A stretch of DNA of 55,554 bases from Bacteriovoracaceae bacterium (GTDB lineage: Bacteria > Bdellovibrionota > Bacteriovoracia > Bacteriovoracales > Bacteriovoracaceae), in contig JAIEMA010000037.1 of NCBI GenBank assembly GCA_019752535.1, positions 1 to 55,554 of the forward strand, in the 5' to 3' direction. Of the stretch, positions 1 to 8,068 are shown one piece after another. The notes beneath the pieces were generated by a model, which was not told the origin of the DNA, ran no database searches, and saw only the letters and a list, made by a program, of their open reading frames with translations. Position numbers and translations under genes: made by a program. The first letter of the stretch is position 1, and every line of letters starts with the position of its first letter.

Positions 1-317
1 GAGAAATACAAGACTTGGTAGAAAATTGGATCGTAAATGGTCAAAGACTCATTACCCCTGATGTACTTCCAAACCATATAAAATTAAATCTAACGCAAAC
101 AAATAGCTTTATTCCTGAAGCTTACTTTGATTTCGTCGAAGAACATGGACTCACAGAATTTCTCATTTTTCTAAAAAAAGAGATAGCCGAGGCGATGATC
201 AAAAGAAATGACGGAAGTATGAGACAAGCTTGCAAGGCCATGCAAATGTCCCATTCCAATCTTTCTAACTTCTTGAAGCAAAATAAATTAAAGAATTTAC
301 ACATGGGTGCCCACTAA
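1..317 (+). CDS. C-terminal part of a sigma-54-dependent activator (Fis-type HTH), cut by window edge
   Basis: The reading frame is open to the left edge: the residues before the first possible TTG start read EIQDLVENWIVNG, the usual 'REL/EI..-LVE.-V' segment at the end of an NtrC-type AAA+ ATPase domain. It continues with ITPDVLPNHI and ends in a helix-turn-helix of the Fis/HTH_8 type (NDGSMRQACKAMQMSHSNLSNFLKQ). The protein is therefore the tail of an enhancer-binding transcription activator; the AAA+ core and sensor domain lie outside the window. Its stop codon overlaps the start of the next gene (TAATG), and a histidine-kinase-like mini protein and a hybrid kinase follow, so it is probably the response side of a signalling operon. 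Confidence 0.85.
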   Translation, partial: EIQDLVENWIVNGQRLITPDVLPNHIKLNLTQTNSFIPEAYFDFVEEHGLTEFLIFLKKEIAEAMIKRNDGSMRQACKAMQMSHSNLSNFLKQNKLKNLHMGAH

Positions 318-517
318 TGGAACAGATCCTTAACATCCAACATGATCTCAGACGCGACTTACATAATTTGTTTAATCTTTTAAAATTTTTAAAAGAAGAG
401 AATAAAGTACAAGACACTGAACTAAAAATCATGCTCGACAAGAACCTTGAAAGGGAGAAGAGTATCAATGACACCTTGGATAAATTATCCCGAATTAAAA
501 AGGTCTCAAATGAGTAA
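317..517 (+). CDS. 66-aa protein resembling an isolated histidine-kinase DHp hairpin
   Basis: Starts in TAATG overlap with the preceding activator gene and overlaps the next gene by 8 bases, so it is translated as part of the operon. The sequence is almost entirely helical and charged. Near its N-terminus it has HDLRRDLHNL, which resembles the H-box of HisKA domains (H-D/E-L/I-R-x-P/x-L), followed by a second helix after a break. No ATPase domain follows and no transmembrane segment is seen. It may be a stand-alone phosphotransfer or dimerisation module for the neighbouring activator or for the hybrid kinase downstream. The similarity is by eye only; a plain small coiled-coil protein is the alternative. 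Confidence 0.6.
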   Translation: MEQILNIQHDLRRDLHNLFNLLKFLKEENKVQDTELKIMLDKNLEREKSINDTLDKLSRIKKVSNE

Positions 518-1334
518 AACGACATATCACACGGAATCAAGCGACAGCAAATCATACTCAAACGGGTATCAAGTATTTTTAAAACGAACAGATTTTCGAG
601 GAAAAGTGCTTTCCTACTTTATTGAATCCTTCCCATTAGAACTCAAGGGCCGTAAACGCATAAAGGTTTTAGATATTGGCTGCGGTGATGGGGAGATGAC
701 TAAGCTTTATGTAGAATCAATAAAAGAAGTCTCCGAATCTCTTGAAATTGATCTATACCTCCTTGAACCGGCAGAAGACGCTTTAAAAAATGCCACCAGA
801 AAAGTCAGGATAATGGTTAGCAGTGTTACCGAGATTAATCAAAAAGCGGATGAATATTTTTTGCATCCTGATGACCATGCATATGATTTAATCTTAGCCA
901 GCTATGTCTTCTATCACATTGCTCCTACTATTATTCCAAAGATCACTCAGAGACTCACTAACAACGGTGCCATGGCGATTATGATGGGTTCCCGCAATCA
1001 TCCACTAAGAGAGCATCCCGAGTTAAGACAAGTATCAAAGCATGGGGACAGCGACATCCTACTGGCCCCTCTTGAAGAGGCCAACAAAAGTCAGGGGCTA
1101 TCTATTGCTCGCAGCATGATTAAAACGGATGTGGACTTAAAAGGTCTTTGGGATGCTGACAGTGGTTTCACTGAAGAAGGAAGCCAGTTCTTTTCATTTA
1201 TTTATAATACGGACATGAATACCTTTCCTGAGAAAAGCACTGAAGCATTGAAGTCGGTACTGGCGAAAGTATTTACCGAAGAATCTGGAATCGTTCACCC
1301 AGTTCATGAGTTTATATGGCTGGAGAAATACTGA
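510..1334 (+). CDS. class I SAM-dependent methyltransferase
   Basis: The start at 510 overlaps the stop of the preceding mini gene; a longer in-frame start at 447 would lie inside that gene and is less likely. The protein (274 aa) has the Rossmann-fold motif I VLDIGCGDGEMTK near residues 50-62, an acidic end of strand 2 (DLYLLEPAED) and a motif IV-like strand (YDLILASYVFYHI), all typical of class I methyltransferases. No signal peptide is present, so it is cytoplasmic. The substrate cannot be read from the sequence. Its place between signalling genes suggests a role in the same pathway, for example modification of a signal molecule, but that is only inference. Confidence 0.75.
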   Translation: MSKTTYHTESSDSKSYSNGYQVFLKRTDFRGKVLSYFIESFPLELKGRKRIKVLDIGCGDGEMTKLYVESIKEVSESLEIDLYLLEPAEDALKNATRKVRIMVSSVTEINQKADEYFLHPDDHAYDLILASYVFYHIAPTIIPKITQRLTNNGAMAIMMGSRNHPLREHPELRQVSKHGDSDILLAPLEEANKSQGLSIARSMIKTDVDLKGLWDADSGFTEEGSQFFSFIYNTDMNTFPEKSTEALKSVLAKVFTEESGIVHPVHEFIWLEKY

Positions 1335-1335
1335 G

Positions 1336-3798
1336 ATGAAACTCCTTCTATCAATGCTCCTATTATTAATATTAAATCCTGCTTATTCAATGGACTGGTC
1401 CTACAGAACATTTCAGTCTCTTGATGAAACGGAATCATCTCAGTGGCAATCCATTAATCCATCTAGGCCTATAGTTAAACGAGAGTATCAGGGCTTTATC
1501 GAATATAAGACTTCATTCAGGGCCGATTCAAATACTGATAAAACTGGGATCTACCTCGGAAAGATTGGTGATGTTGATAAAGTTTATGTGAACAATATTC
1601 TCATCGGACAAACTGGCGACTTTCCGCCAAACTACTCCTACAGAATGGACATTGAGAGGCAATATTTTATTCCCGAGACAGTTCTTAGAAAAAACGATGA
1701 AAATGAACTAAAAGTTATCGTCTACGTAAAATTTCTGGTTAACAAAGGCCTAGACGTTAGAAATGTCCAGATTGGCGATAATTCTAATCTCCACCATAAA
1801 AAATATGTCGCTGAGCTTACTGAGAATTTCTCAAAAATTGTAATTCCACTGCTTTGTTTAATTCTAGCCGCAATCTCTTTCCCCACTCTGGCCCCAAGAG
1901 TATTATGGGGAGATCAGATTCTTATCTCACTTATTGGCGTCTCAAGCTTTATACTGGGTTTATGCAGAAGCAGAATTTGTTATCACTTTTTTGAAATGCT
2001 TCCCGTATATAAAATAACTCTTATATCGAGTGTTATAACGATCTGGCTGGTATCTATTTACTCAATAGGAACAAGGAACAAAATACAAAAGCGCCTTAAC
2101 TATTTGGCAACACTTGCTGCCTTCTCTCTTGTCGTATTGATATCTATTCAGAACGATCTGCTTGAAACAGCTAGTGTTGGGAAACTTTGGTTTCATGTTG
2201 CTCCCATCTTCACTTTGACTTCAATATACTGCGTTTTTCAAAAGCGAGCAAAAAACATTCCTCTAAAACTAGGCTTAATTATCCTCTTTCTTACCAACCT
2301 AAATGATAATTTGAATGATCTAAGAATCATTTTTACCTTCCCCATGCTTCAAATTGGACTGGGGTCTTTTATTACTCTCTTGATTTTGAATCAAACCATA
2401 AGATTGAAAAAGTCGTGGGAATCATTCTTCAAAAAAGAAATAAGTCTTGAATCAGATGTTAAACTTGGGAGACAGTCACTTCAACTGGCACACGACATTA
2501 GATCTCCCCTTGAGGCCTTAAAATCAACCAAAGAATCCCTATCGCTCATTCCTGAATCGGAAAGATCGCTCATTTTAATGGCCATAAGCAGGATTGAAGG
2601 AATTGCACACAATCTTTTAAAAATGAGAAAAGAAGAAAGAGTAACATCTACTCTGTTGGCCCATATTAATTCAAATATTGATTGGGTTATACAAGAAAAG
2701 AAGCTGCAATACCGATCTTACCCTGATCTATTCTTGAAATTTGAAAATGGAGTTCATAATTATCAACTCTTTACTTCGATGGGTTCAACTCAATTCAAAC
2801 GAGTCGCATGTAATCTGATATCAAATGCAGCAGAGGCCATGGGGCACACGGGCGTTGTGACTATCAATGCCGTAGAAATAGAAAATGAAATCCAGATAGA
2901 GATTTCGGACACAGGACCAGGATTTGACGAAAAACTCAAAGATCATCTTTTCGAAAATGGTTTTACAACAAAATCAAATGGTAATGGACTTGGCCTTTAC
3001 AATGCGAAAAAAGAAGTGGAGGACCTAGGTGGTAGAATCATAGTTAGCAATAATAACGGAGCAATTGTCCGGTTAACTTTGCCAAAAGCTTCGCCACCAT
3101 CAAATTTCCCAATGGAAATCAATTTAAACGGAATCACTAAGATTATTGTGCTTGATGACGATGAAAGTATCCATAACCTTTGGAGTAAGCGTCTTAGCAA
3201 ATACAAAATCGAACTTGAACATTGCTATTCCGCACAAGCTCTGCTTAAAAAGTATGCTCAACTTCCACAAAACCATTTATTACTTTCTGATTATGAGATT
3301 CTGGGCGAAGAAATTAGTGGTATCGTCAGTATTTCAAGACTAAATGCTGTTAAAAATTCGATTCTCGTTACCGCCAGAGCCGATGAATACGAAATCAATA
3401 ATAGATGTTCTGAGCTGAATCTTAAGCTTCTTCCCAAGAACCTGGCCCTTTTTATTCCTATAATCGACACCTCGTCCAAGAAAGTTGTCCTCATTGATGA
3501 TGACGAATTAGTACATATGTCTTGGAAACGAGAGGGAAAGAAATCCAATATTGAAGTTTCTACTTATTACACGGTTCAAAGTTTTCTTGATAATTTTCAT
3601 CAATATGAGAGGGCAACCAAGATTTTTATTGATTCTAATCTCTCGGGAAATATCAAGGGAGAGATAGAATCAGAAAAAATCAAAAGTCTTGGATTCGATG
3701 ATCTGTTCTTGGCAACTGGATACTCCAAGGATCATATAGATAAGCCTGCATGGATTAAAGATGTTGTAGGAAAATCTCCCACTCATTTATTCACTTAG
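1336..3798 (+). CDS. 7TM hybrid histidine kinase with two C-terminal receiver domains
   Basis: The start at 1336 gives a clean signal peptide (MKLLLSMLLLLILNPAYS). A periplasmic jelly-roll-like domain follows (residues about 20-160, with GKIGDVDKVYVNNILIG), then a block of about seven hydrophobic helices (about 165-360), as in 7TMR-DISM sensors. The kinase core has the H-box LAHDIRSPLEAL (His about 386), N-box NLISNAAEAM, G1 DTGPGF and G2 GNGLGLY. Two receivers follow: REC1 starts at IIVLDDDE (about 602, phospho-Asp in LLLSDYE about 652) and REC2 at VVLIDDDE (about 716, phospho-Asp in IFIDSN about 766). Both receivers keep the acidic pocket, Asp, Thr and Lys. It probably signals to the sigma-54 activator upstream through the operon's phosphorelay parts. 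Confidence 0.88.
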   Translation: MKLLLSMLLLLILNPAYSMDWSYRTFQSLDETESSQWQSINPSRPIVKREYQGFIEYKTSFRADSNTDKTGIYLGKIGDVDKVYVNNILIGQTGDFPPNYSYRMDIERQYFIPETVLRKNDENELKVIVYVKFLVNKGLDVRNVQIGDNSNLHHKKYVAELTENFSKIVIPLLCLILAAISFPTLAPRVLWGDQILISLIGVSSFILGLCRSRICYHFFEMLPVYKITLISSVITIWLVSIYSIGTRNKIQKRLNYLATLAAFSLVVLISIQNDLLETASVGKLWFHVAPIFTLTSIYCVFQKRAKNIPLKLGLIILFLTNLNDNLNDLRIIFTFPMLQIGLGSFITLLILNQTIRLKKSWESFFKKEISLESDVKLGRQSLQLAHDIRSPLEALKSTKESLSLIPESERSLILMAISRIEGIAHNLLKMRKEERVTSTLLAHINSNIDWVIQEKKLQYRSYPDLFLKFENGVHNYQLFTSMGSTQFKRVACNLISNAAEAMGHTGVVTINAVEIENEIQIEISDTGPGFDEKLKDHLFENGFTTKSNGNGLGLYNAKKEVEDLGGRIIVSNNNGAIVRLTLPKASPPSNFPMEINLNGITKIIVLDDDESIHNLWSKRLSKYKIELEHCYSAQALLKKYAQLPQNHLLLSDYEILGEEISGIVSISRLNAVKNSILVTARADEYEINNRCSELNLKLLPKNLALFIPIIDTSSKKVVLIDDDELVHMSWKREGKKSNIEVSTYYTVQSFLDNFHQYERATKIFIDSNLSGNIKGEIESEKIKSLGFDDLFLATGYSKDHIDKPAWIKDVVGKSPTHLFT

Positions 3799-3873
3799 AA
3801 TAAAAAGAGAAAATAAACCTGACCCTAGACTTGAAAATGAATGTATCGCTGATTATGGTCAAGTCACTTCAAA

Positions 3874-4629
3874 CTAGCGTGACTCAACATCCCATCGAAG
3901 ATTTTTATAGTTAAACTCTCCATCCAGTGTCGGTTTAACTATCTCAAAATAAGGAGACAGATCAAAATCACGTGGGACAAATAAACTATGGTGCCTAATC
4001 TGAAGTATTTCCAACTCCCGAGCAAGTTGATCCACTCCGTGAGTAACTTTAGGTAGTATTGGATAACGAACAGATTGAAACGCCTGCGCTATGAGAGTGG
4101 AACAAATAGCTTTGGTTGGCTCACTACTCCCAAATGCTAAGAGACGTCTTCTCAATTTTATAGGAACGGGGGGGGTTGGAAATAAATATCGAGCAAGATC
4201 AAAGACATTTTTTAGATCATATGTATTTCCGATCCGCGAAGCTGCATACTGAACTACTTTTTGGCAGTCATCGAGCGTCAACCTCACAGGACGACAGATG
4301 CGCGTATTGAGTGAACAATACTTACTGAGTGGGACAGCAACCACACCCTTTTCTACGTCCGCTTCAATAAGCACCAGAGGATCTTCAATCTCTTGATCGT
4401 CAGTTTGATTGCCAGTATAAATAGCAGCATGTGACCATGTAGACTGGGTTAAATATTTTATTGCAGTACTCATTCGTAAATTACCTTCAACTAAGATGAC
4501 ATCCCCCGGTTTCAACACTGCTCTAAGCTGGGCCGGTGTAAAAACGGAGGTAGAGGTATATTGCGAGTTAGGTTTATTCAAAAACTTTGCAAACTGCTTA
4601 CCCAAGATGGTCAGTATTTTTTGAATCAT
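3874..4629 (-). CDS. YiiX-like permuted NlpC/P60 (papain-fold) protein
   Basis: Domain signs are GDVILVEG near the N-terminus, WSHAAIYTG with the conserved His, and AICSTLIAQAF with the Cys near the C-terminus. This His-before-Cys order marks the circularly permuted NlpC/P60 group (YiiX/YaeF, LRAT-like), which acts as cysteine peptidases, amidases or acyltransferases. No convincing signal peptide is seen. A TTG start 33 bases upstream is possible; the ATG at 4629 is preferred. It is the last gene of the minus-strand run merT-merP-merA-cyclodipeptide synthase-this gene, 111 bases after the synthase stop. In that place it might act on a peptide or acyl product, but the link is untested. A second family member lies at 11906-12514. 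Confidence 0.72.
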   Translation of the reverse strand: MIQKILTILGKQFAKFLNKPNSQYTSTSVFTPAQLRAVLKPGDVILVEGNLRMSTAIKYLTQSTWSHAAIYTGNQTDDQEIEDPLVLIEADVEKGVVAVPLSKYCSLNTRICRPVRLTLDDCQKVVQYAASRIGNTYDLKNVFDLARYLFPTPPVPIKLRRRLLAFGSSEPTKAICSTLIAQAFQSVRYPILPKVTHGVDQLARELEILQIRHHSLFVPRDFDLSPYFEIVKPTLDGEFNYKNLRWDVESR

Positions 4630-4740
4630 ATAAAACTCACTTTGCTGACTGATTCGAAACAAGGTGTGACTATGTTAGTAAAATTAGAACTATAAAAAGG
4701 CATAATATCGTCAAAATTTCCAGGCAAGGTAACAACGCAT

Positions 4741-5397
4741 CTACACATTAATTGTGGCGTAACCTTGCCCAATTTCAGGTTTGTAACACAGGTTGTTTGA
4801 ATATAGCTTTTCATGAAAACTTATGGACTGATGGTAACAAAACAAGGACGTCTCAGTGCCGACAATTTTATTCGTTGCTGCAAACATTGGTATTTCAAAA
4901 AGGAAATATTTAACAGCTTTCAATAAGGAAACTTCATTTATCATGTTTTCATCAATTTTGTTCATTAATACCCATCGAGAAGATTCTAGGCATATATTTC
5001 GAAAATTTTCGTTGGTATCAAATAGTTGAGAAACGTGGGTTAATTCTTTTCGAAAAAAATCATTGGCCGTAAGTGTCGCATGATCAAGAATGTGATTCTT
5101 CGGTGTTAGTTTTTTTGACTCTAATGCTTTGTGCATCTTATTTCTTAACCAGTTAATCTGCTTCTTCATTTTCCGCCTAGCTTCTTCTGTAGTATAGCCC
5201 ATGGCCTCCAAAGTATAAATGGTAGGTTCATCAGGGAGAAAGAAATGAAAAGATCTAAAGTTTTCTAAGCTCCAGTCTATCAATTTTTCCAAATAATCTT
5301 GAGAGAATAGTGAATTGAATGGACTGACACCAAAACAAAGATGTTCTTTTTTTTCAAAGGCATTCACGCAACTTTGGCCTAAAGGTGATATCTGCAT
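4741..5397 (-). CDS. tRNA-dependent cyclodipeptide synthase (NYH type)
   Basis: Cyclodipeptide synthases join two aminoacyl-tRNAs into a cyclic dipeptide. The protein (218 aa from the ATG, the family's usual size is near 220-250) shows GVSPFNSLF with the nucleophile Ser25 and Asn28, the helix GYTTEEARRKMKKQ, YFLFEIPMF with Tyr164 and Glu168, CYHQS with Tyr188-His189, and IGQGYATINV at the C-terminus. Compared with AlbC as I recall it (S37, N40, Y178, E182, Y202, H203) the spacings are all identical or shifted by one constant step (12 then 14), so the fold and catalytic set appear complete; N, Y, H place it in the NYH subfamily. The ATG at 5397 has a GGAG eight bases upstream, whereas the GTG at 5415 has no Shine-Dalgarno. 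It follows merA by about 50 bases on the same strand. Product identity is unknown. Confidence 0.9.
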   Translation of the reverse strand: MQISPLGQSCVNAFEKKEHLCFGVSPFNSLFSQDYLEKLIDWSLENFRSFHFFLPDEPTIYTLEAMGYTTEEARRKMKKQINWLRNKMHKALESKKLTPKNHILDHATLTANDFFRKELTHVSQLFDTNENFRNICLESSRWVLMNKIDENMINEVSLLKAVKYFLFEIPMFAATNKIVGTETSLFCYHQSISFHEKLYSNNLCYKPEIGQGYATINV

Positions 5398-5448
5398 AAA
5401 CGATGCTCCACTCACAGAGGAATATTTATGTGTTTCATAGACAGGCTT

Positions 5449-6864
5449 CTAACTCGCACAACAACTTAAAGATTTAACATCCTTATCGAATGTTTGGGCA
5501 GCAAGTTTGACCGCTTCCCCTAATGTTAAATAGGGATGAAGCGAGGAAGCGATTTCTGAGATTGGTATTTTATATTTAATCATTAAGCTCAACTCCATAA
5601 GCAACTCTGATCCCTCTGGGGCAACGATGCGAGCACCAATAAGCTGATCGGTTCCTGTTTTTCGTAAGAGCTTTAGAAATCCTCTTGTGTCCCTCGCTGC
5701 AATAGCACGGGGCACATTATCCATAGTTAAAAATGAAGTATCATATTCAATACCTTGGGCCTTCGCTTGTGTTTCGTTTAGACCAACACCTGCAATCTGG
5801 GGATCAGAAAAGATGACCCAAGGAATTACACTATAATCAACTGACCTATTATTTCCTGAAATTGCATTTTCGATGGCAAGATTGCCTTCATAGGCAGCAA
5901 CATAAACGAGGGCCATCGAATCTAAAACGTCGCCAGCGGCATAGATATGATCTTGTGATGTTTGATTAAATTCATTTACTTTAATCGTGCCATTTTGATT
6001 GAGTTCAACACCTACCGTGCTTAAATTTAAACCATTAGTATTCGCCTTCCTTCCTGTGGCAATAAGGATCTGATCTGATTTTCTCTCAATCAATTTGCCC
6101 TTTCGGACTATATTTACTCTAATGCCATTTTCAGTGCGGGAGACATTGCTAATTTCAGAATGATTTAATATCTCAATACCTTCTTCAACTAGATATTTCG
6201 AAATCCATTCAGAGACTTCATTGTCTTCATGGAACAAAATATCACTCCTCTGGATAACCGTCACCTTAGATCCTAAGCGCTGAAACATCTGAGCTATTTC
6301 TAAAGCTATATAGCCTCCACCAACAACAATAAGCCTTTCAGGTAAAGCCTCAAGTTCAAAAGCTGTTTGACTTGTTAAATAATTTACCTCTTTCAATCCT
6401 GGAATCTCAGGAATAATGGCCGTACTTCCAGTGGCGATTAAAATTTTGGCCCCTGAGATGTTTTTCCCATCAACATTAACCGTATGAGAGTCAACAAATG
6501 TAGCATTGCCATGAACTTGCGTGATGTTTTTGTTTTTTTCAAGGACAGATTTATATTTTGCTTGCCTTAAATGACTAACGAGTGAATTCTTGTCTTCCAT
6601 TAATTGATGAAAATCAATCAATGCTGTTGCAGGTGCTATCCCGCCAAAATGACTCGTTTCAATTCTATGTTTGGTTTCTGCTGCTCGGATCAGGGTTTTG
6701 GAAGGAACGCAGCCGAAATTTACGCAGGTTCCTCCTAATTGTTCTCGCTCAATCATCCCCACCGACTTTCCAAGCTCAGAAGCTTTAATGGCCGCAGCAA
6801 ATGACGCTGAACCGCTCCCTATAATTAATATGTCGTAATCATATTTGTCATTACAACAGTCCAT
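5449..6864 (-). CDS. merA: mercury(II) reductase
   Basis: Reduces Hg(II) to volatile Hg(0) in the cytoplasm with NADPH. The 471-aa protein has an FAD-binding GxGxxS/A loop (IIGSGSASFAAA), the redox-active GGTCVNFGCVPSK (Cys47, Cys52), an NAD(P)-binding VVGGGYIALE motif, the second FAD motif YAAGDVLD, and the C-terminal vicinal pair SCCAS (Cys468-Cys469), which is diagnostic for MerA because it hands Hg(II) to the active site. The N-terminal heavy-metal-associated domain of many MerA proteins is absent, as in shorter MerA forms; MDCCNDK at the very start supplies another vicinal cysteine pair. It is four bases downstream of merP in a merT-merP-merA operon. Confidence 0.95.
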   Translation of the reverse strand: MDCCNDKYDYDILIIGSGSASFAAAIKASELGKSVGMIEREQLGGTCVNFGCVPSKTLIRAAETKHRIETSHFGGIAPATALIDFHQLMEDKNSLVSHLRQAKYKSVLEKNKNITQVHGNATFVDSHTVNVDGKNISGAKILIATGSTAIIPEIPGLKEVNYLTSQTAFELEALPERLIVVGGGYIALEIAQMFQRLGSKVTVIQRSDILFHEDNEVSEWISKYLVEEGIEILNHSEISNVSRTENGIRVNIVRKGKLIERKSDQILIATGRKANTNGLNLSTVGVELNQNGTIKVNEFNQTSQDHIYAAGDVLDSMALVYVAAYEGNLAIENAISGNNRSVDYSVIPWVIFSDPQIAGVGLNETQAKAQGIEYDTSFLTMDNVPRAIAARDTRGFLKLLRKTGTDQLIGARIVAPEGSELLMELSLMIKYKIPISEIASSLHPYLTLGEAVKLAAQTFDKDVKSLSCCAS

Positions 6865-6868
6865 TCCG

Positions 6869-7162
6869 TTATCCTTTTATTTTGCACGAAGTTTCACTGG
6901 CCTCGTAGCCAACTGAATCTATCTTTGACTTTATTTCTTTAGAGCTGACGAGACTTGAATCATAGTCAACGACAGCACTTTTTTCTTCAAAAGAAACCAG
7001 TACTTCTTTTATGCCCGCGAGTTTTTTAATTGCAGCCTTGGTTGTAATCGAGCAAGTCGCGCAAGACATGCCATTAATTTTGAAACAAGCTTGCTTTCCG
7101 GCCCCAGCATAAGCAAAGTTTAGTGATATTAAAAATAAGAAGATATGAAGTATCTTTTTCAT
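6869..7162 (-). CDS. merP: periplasmic mercury-binding protein MerP
   Basis: The start at 7162 (MKKILHIFLFLISLNFAYA) gives a standard signal peptide; the longer open frame upstream runs into merT and is not needed. The mature part is a single heavy-metal-associated domain with GMSCATC (Cys34, Cys37), the Hg-binding motif, plus one cysteine before it and one near the C-terminus. It scavenges Hg(II) in the periplasm and passes it to MerT. It sits between merT (16-base gap) and merA (4-base gap). Confidence 0.93.
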   Translation of the reverse strand: MKKILHIFLFLISLNFAYAGAGKQACFKINGMSCATCSITTKAAIKKLAGIKEVLVSFEEKSAVVDYDSSLVSSKEIKSKIDSVGYEASETSCKIKG

Positions 7163-7178
7163 AACGAATCCTTTGTTA

Positions 7179-7538
7179 TTAACCAAATAGAAAAGCAACC
7201 CATTGCGGTGATGATAGGCCTACAATAGCGATAACTAGTCCTATCCAATAAGTAATGACCATTCTTTTATACTTTTTCGGATCAGCACAGATCGAACCAG
7301 GTTCGCAAATCTTGCGCTTTCTGTAGAGTACCCAACCAGCAATAGTAAAAAGTGTGACTACCATTATAATCATTGGGACTCGAAGTACATCAAGCTTTGA
7401 AAGCGTAGCCGCTCCAGAAACACCCAGCAGGGTCAATACAAGGGGGCCAACACAACATAAGGATGAAAGAATTCCCGCAAAAATCCCCCCTCCAATCAAT
7501 AGGCCCGATTTATTTTCTATATTTTTAATCTTTTCCAT
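7179..7538 (-). CDS. merT: mercuric ion transporter MerT
   Basis: A 119-aa inner-membrane protein with three hydrophobic helices. The first helix carries the vicinal pair SSLCCVGPL (Cys28-Cys29), and the loop after helix 2 has CEPGSIC (Cys78, Cys84). The pairs and their spacing match MerT, which takes Hg(II) from MerP and delivers it to MerA. It is the first gene of the operon and is read away from merR, from the promoter region at 7571-7602. Confidence 0.93.
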   Translation of the reverse strand: MEKIKNIENKSGLLIGGGIFAGILSSLCCVGPLVLTLLGVSGAATLSKLDVLRVPMIIMVVTLFTIAGWVLYRKRKICEPGSICADPKKYKRMVITYWIGLVIAIVGLSSPQWVAFLFG

Positions 7539-7570
7539 AAATATTCTCTCTGTTGGTGATCACTGGATTC

Positions 7571-7602
7571 AGTGTACACTATGTAGTATACTACCAGAGC
7601 AA
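7571..7602 (-). promoter_or_regulatory. merTPA promoter with MerR-type operator
   Basis: On the minus strand a -35-like TTGCTC (7597-7602) is followed by a 19-20 bp spacer and GTACAC/TACACT (7571-7577). A perfect 12-bp palindrome GTAGTATACTAC (7583-7594) lies in the spacer. Its centre is 8.5 bases after the -35 box, the same phase as the dyad of classical mer operators, and the overlong spacer is the hallmark of promoters untwisted by MerR. A second perfect palindrome AGTGTACACT (7571-7580) overlaps the -10 region. Confidence 0.72.
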
Positions 7603-7632
7603 GTTCTATTTCATTAGTACAAGGTGTAAAAA

Positions 7633-8031
7633 ATGAAAACGAAAGAAGTTATTGATAAAACTGGACTCGATCGAGAGACTTTACGTTTTTATGAGACAAA
7701 GGGACTGCTCCCCAAGGCCAACAGAACTGATGCAGGTCACCGAATCTATCCCCCAAATATTCTTGTCAGGATAGATTTTATTACAAAAGCAAAGCACGCA
7801 GGTTTCACTCTCAAAGAAATAAAAGACCTCATTGATCTTCAACAGGAAAAAAAGTCATGTCGAGCAGGAAGGAACGTAGCTATTTTGAAAAAAAAACAGA
7901 TTGATGAACAGATGAAAGCTCTTAAAGAGATGAATACTATTCTAGAACGGTTTATAAAGGAATGTGAGAAGAATGGTGACTCTGGACTAAACCGTCCATG
8001 TCACTTTTCATTTGATGAATGCTGTTCTTAG
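7633..8031 (+). CDS. merR: mercury-responsive MerR-family regulator
   Basis: The 132-aa protein starts with the MerR winged helix (TGLDRETLRFYETKGLLPKA) and a long dimerisation helix. Cys76, Cys111 and Cys123 sit in SCRAGR, KECEKN and RPCHF. The Cys76-Cys111 spacing of 35 matches Cys82-Cys117 of Tn501 MerR. The second interval is 12 instead of 9 residues, so the Hg loop is slightly longer, and two more cysteines end the protein (DECCS). It is divergent from merT and should repress and, with Hg(II), activate the operon. Confidence 0.9.
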   Translation: MKTKEVIDKTGLDRETLRFYETKGLLPKANRTDAGHRIYPPNILVRIDFITKAKHAGFTLKEIKDLIDLQQEKKSCRAGRNVAILKKKQIDEQMKALKEMNTILERFIKECEKNGDSGLNRPCHFSFDECCS

Positions 8032-8068
8032 CAGGCATCGAAATTGCAAAGTAAAACGAGGAGGGAAC

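Noticed and set aside
447-509. Longer N-terminus of the methyltransferase at 510
   Set aside because: The extra 21 codons lie inside the mini gene 317-517; the ATG at 510 overlaps its stop in the usual operon style.
5449-8031. merB, merC or a transposon carrying the mer genes
   Set aside because: No organomercury lyase, no extra transporter, no transposase and no terminal inverted repeats are seen around the operon.
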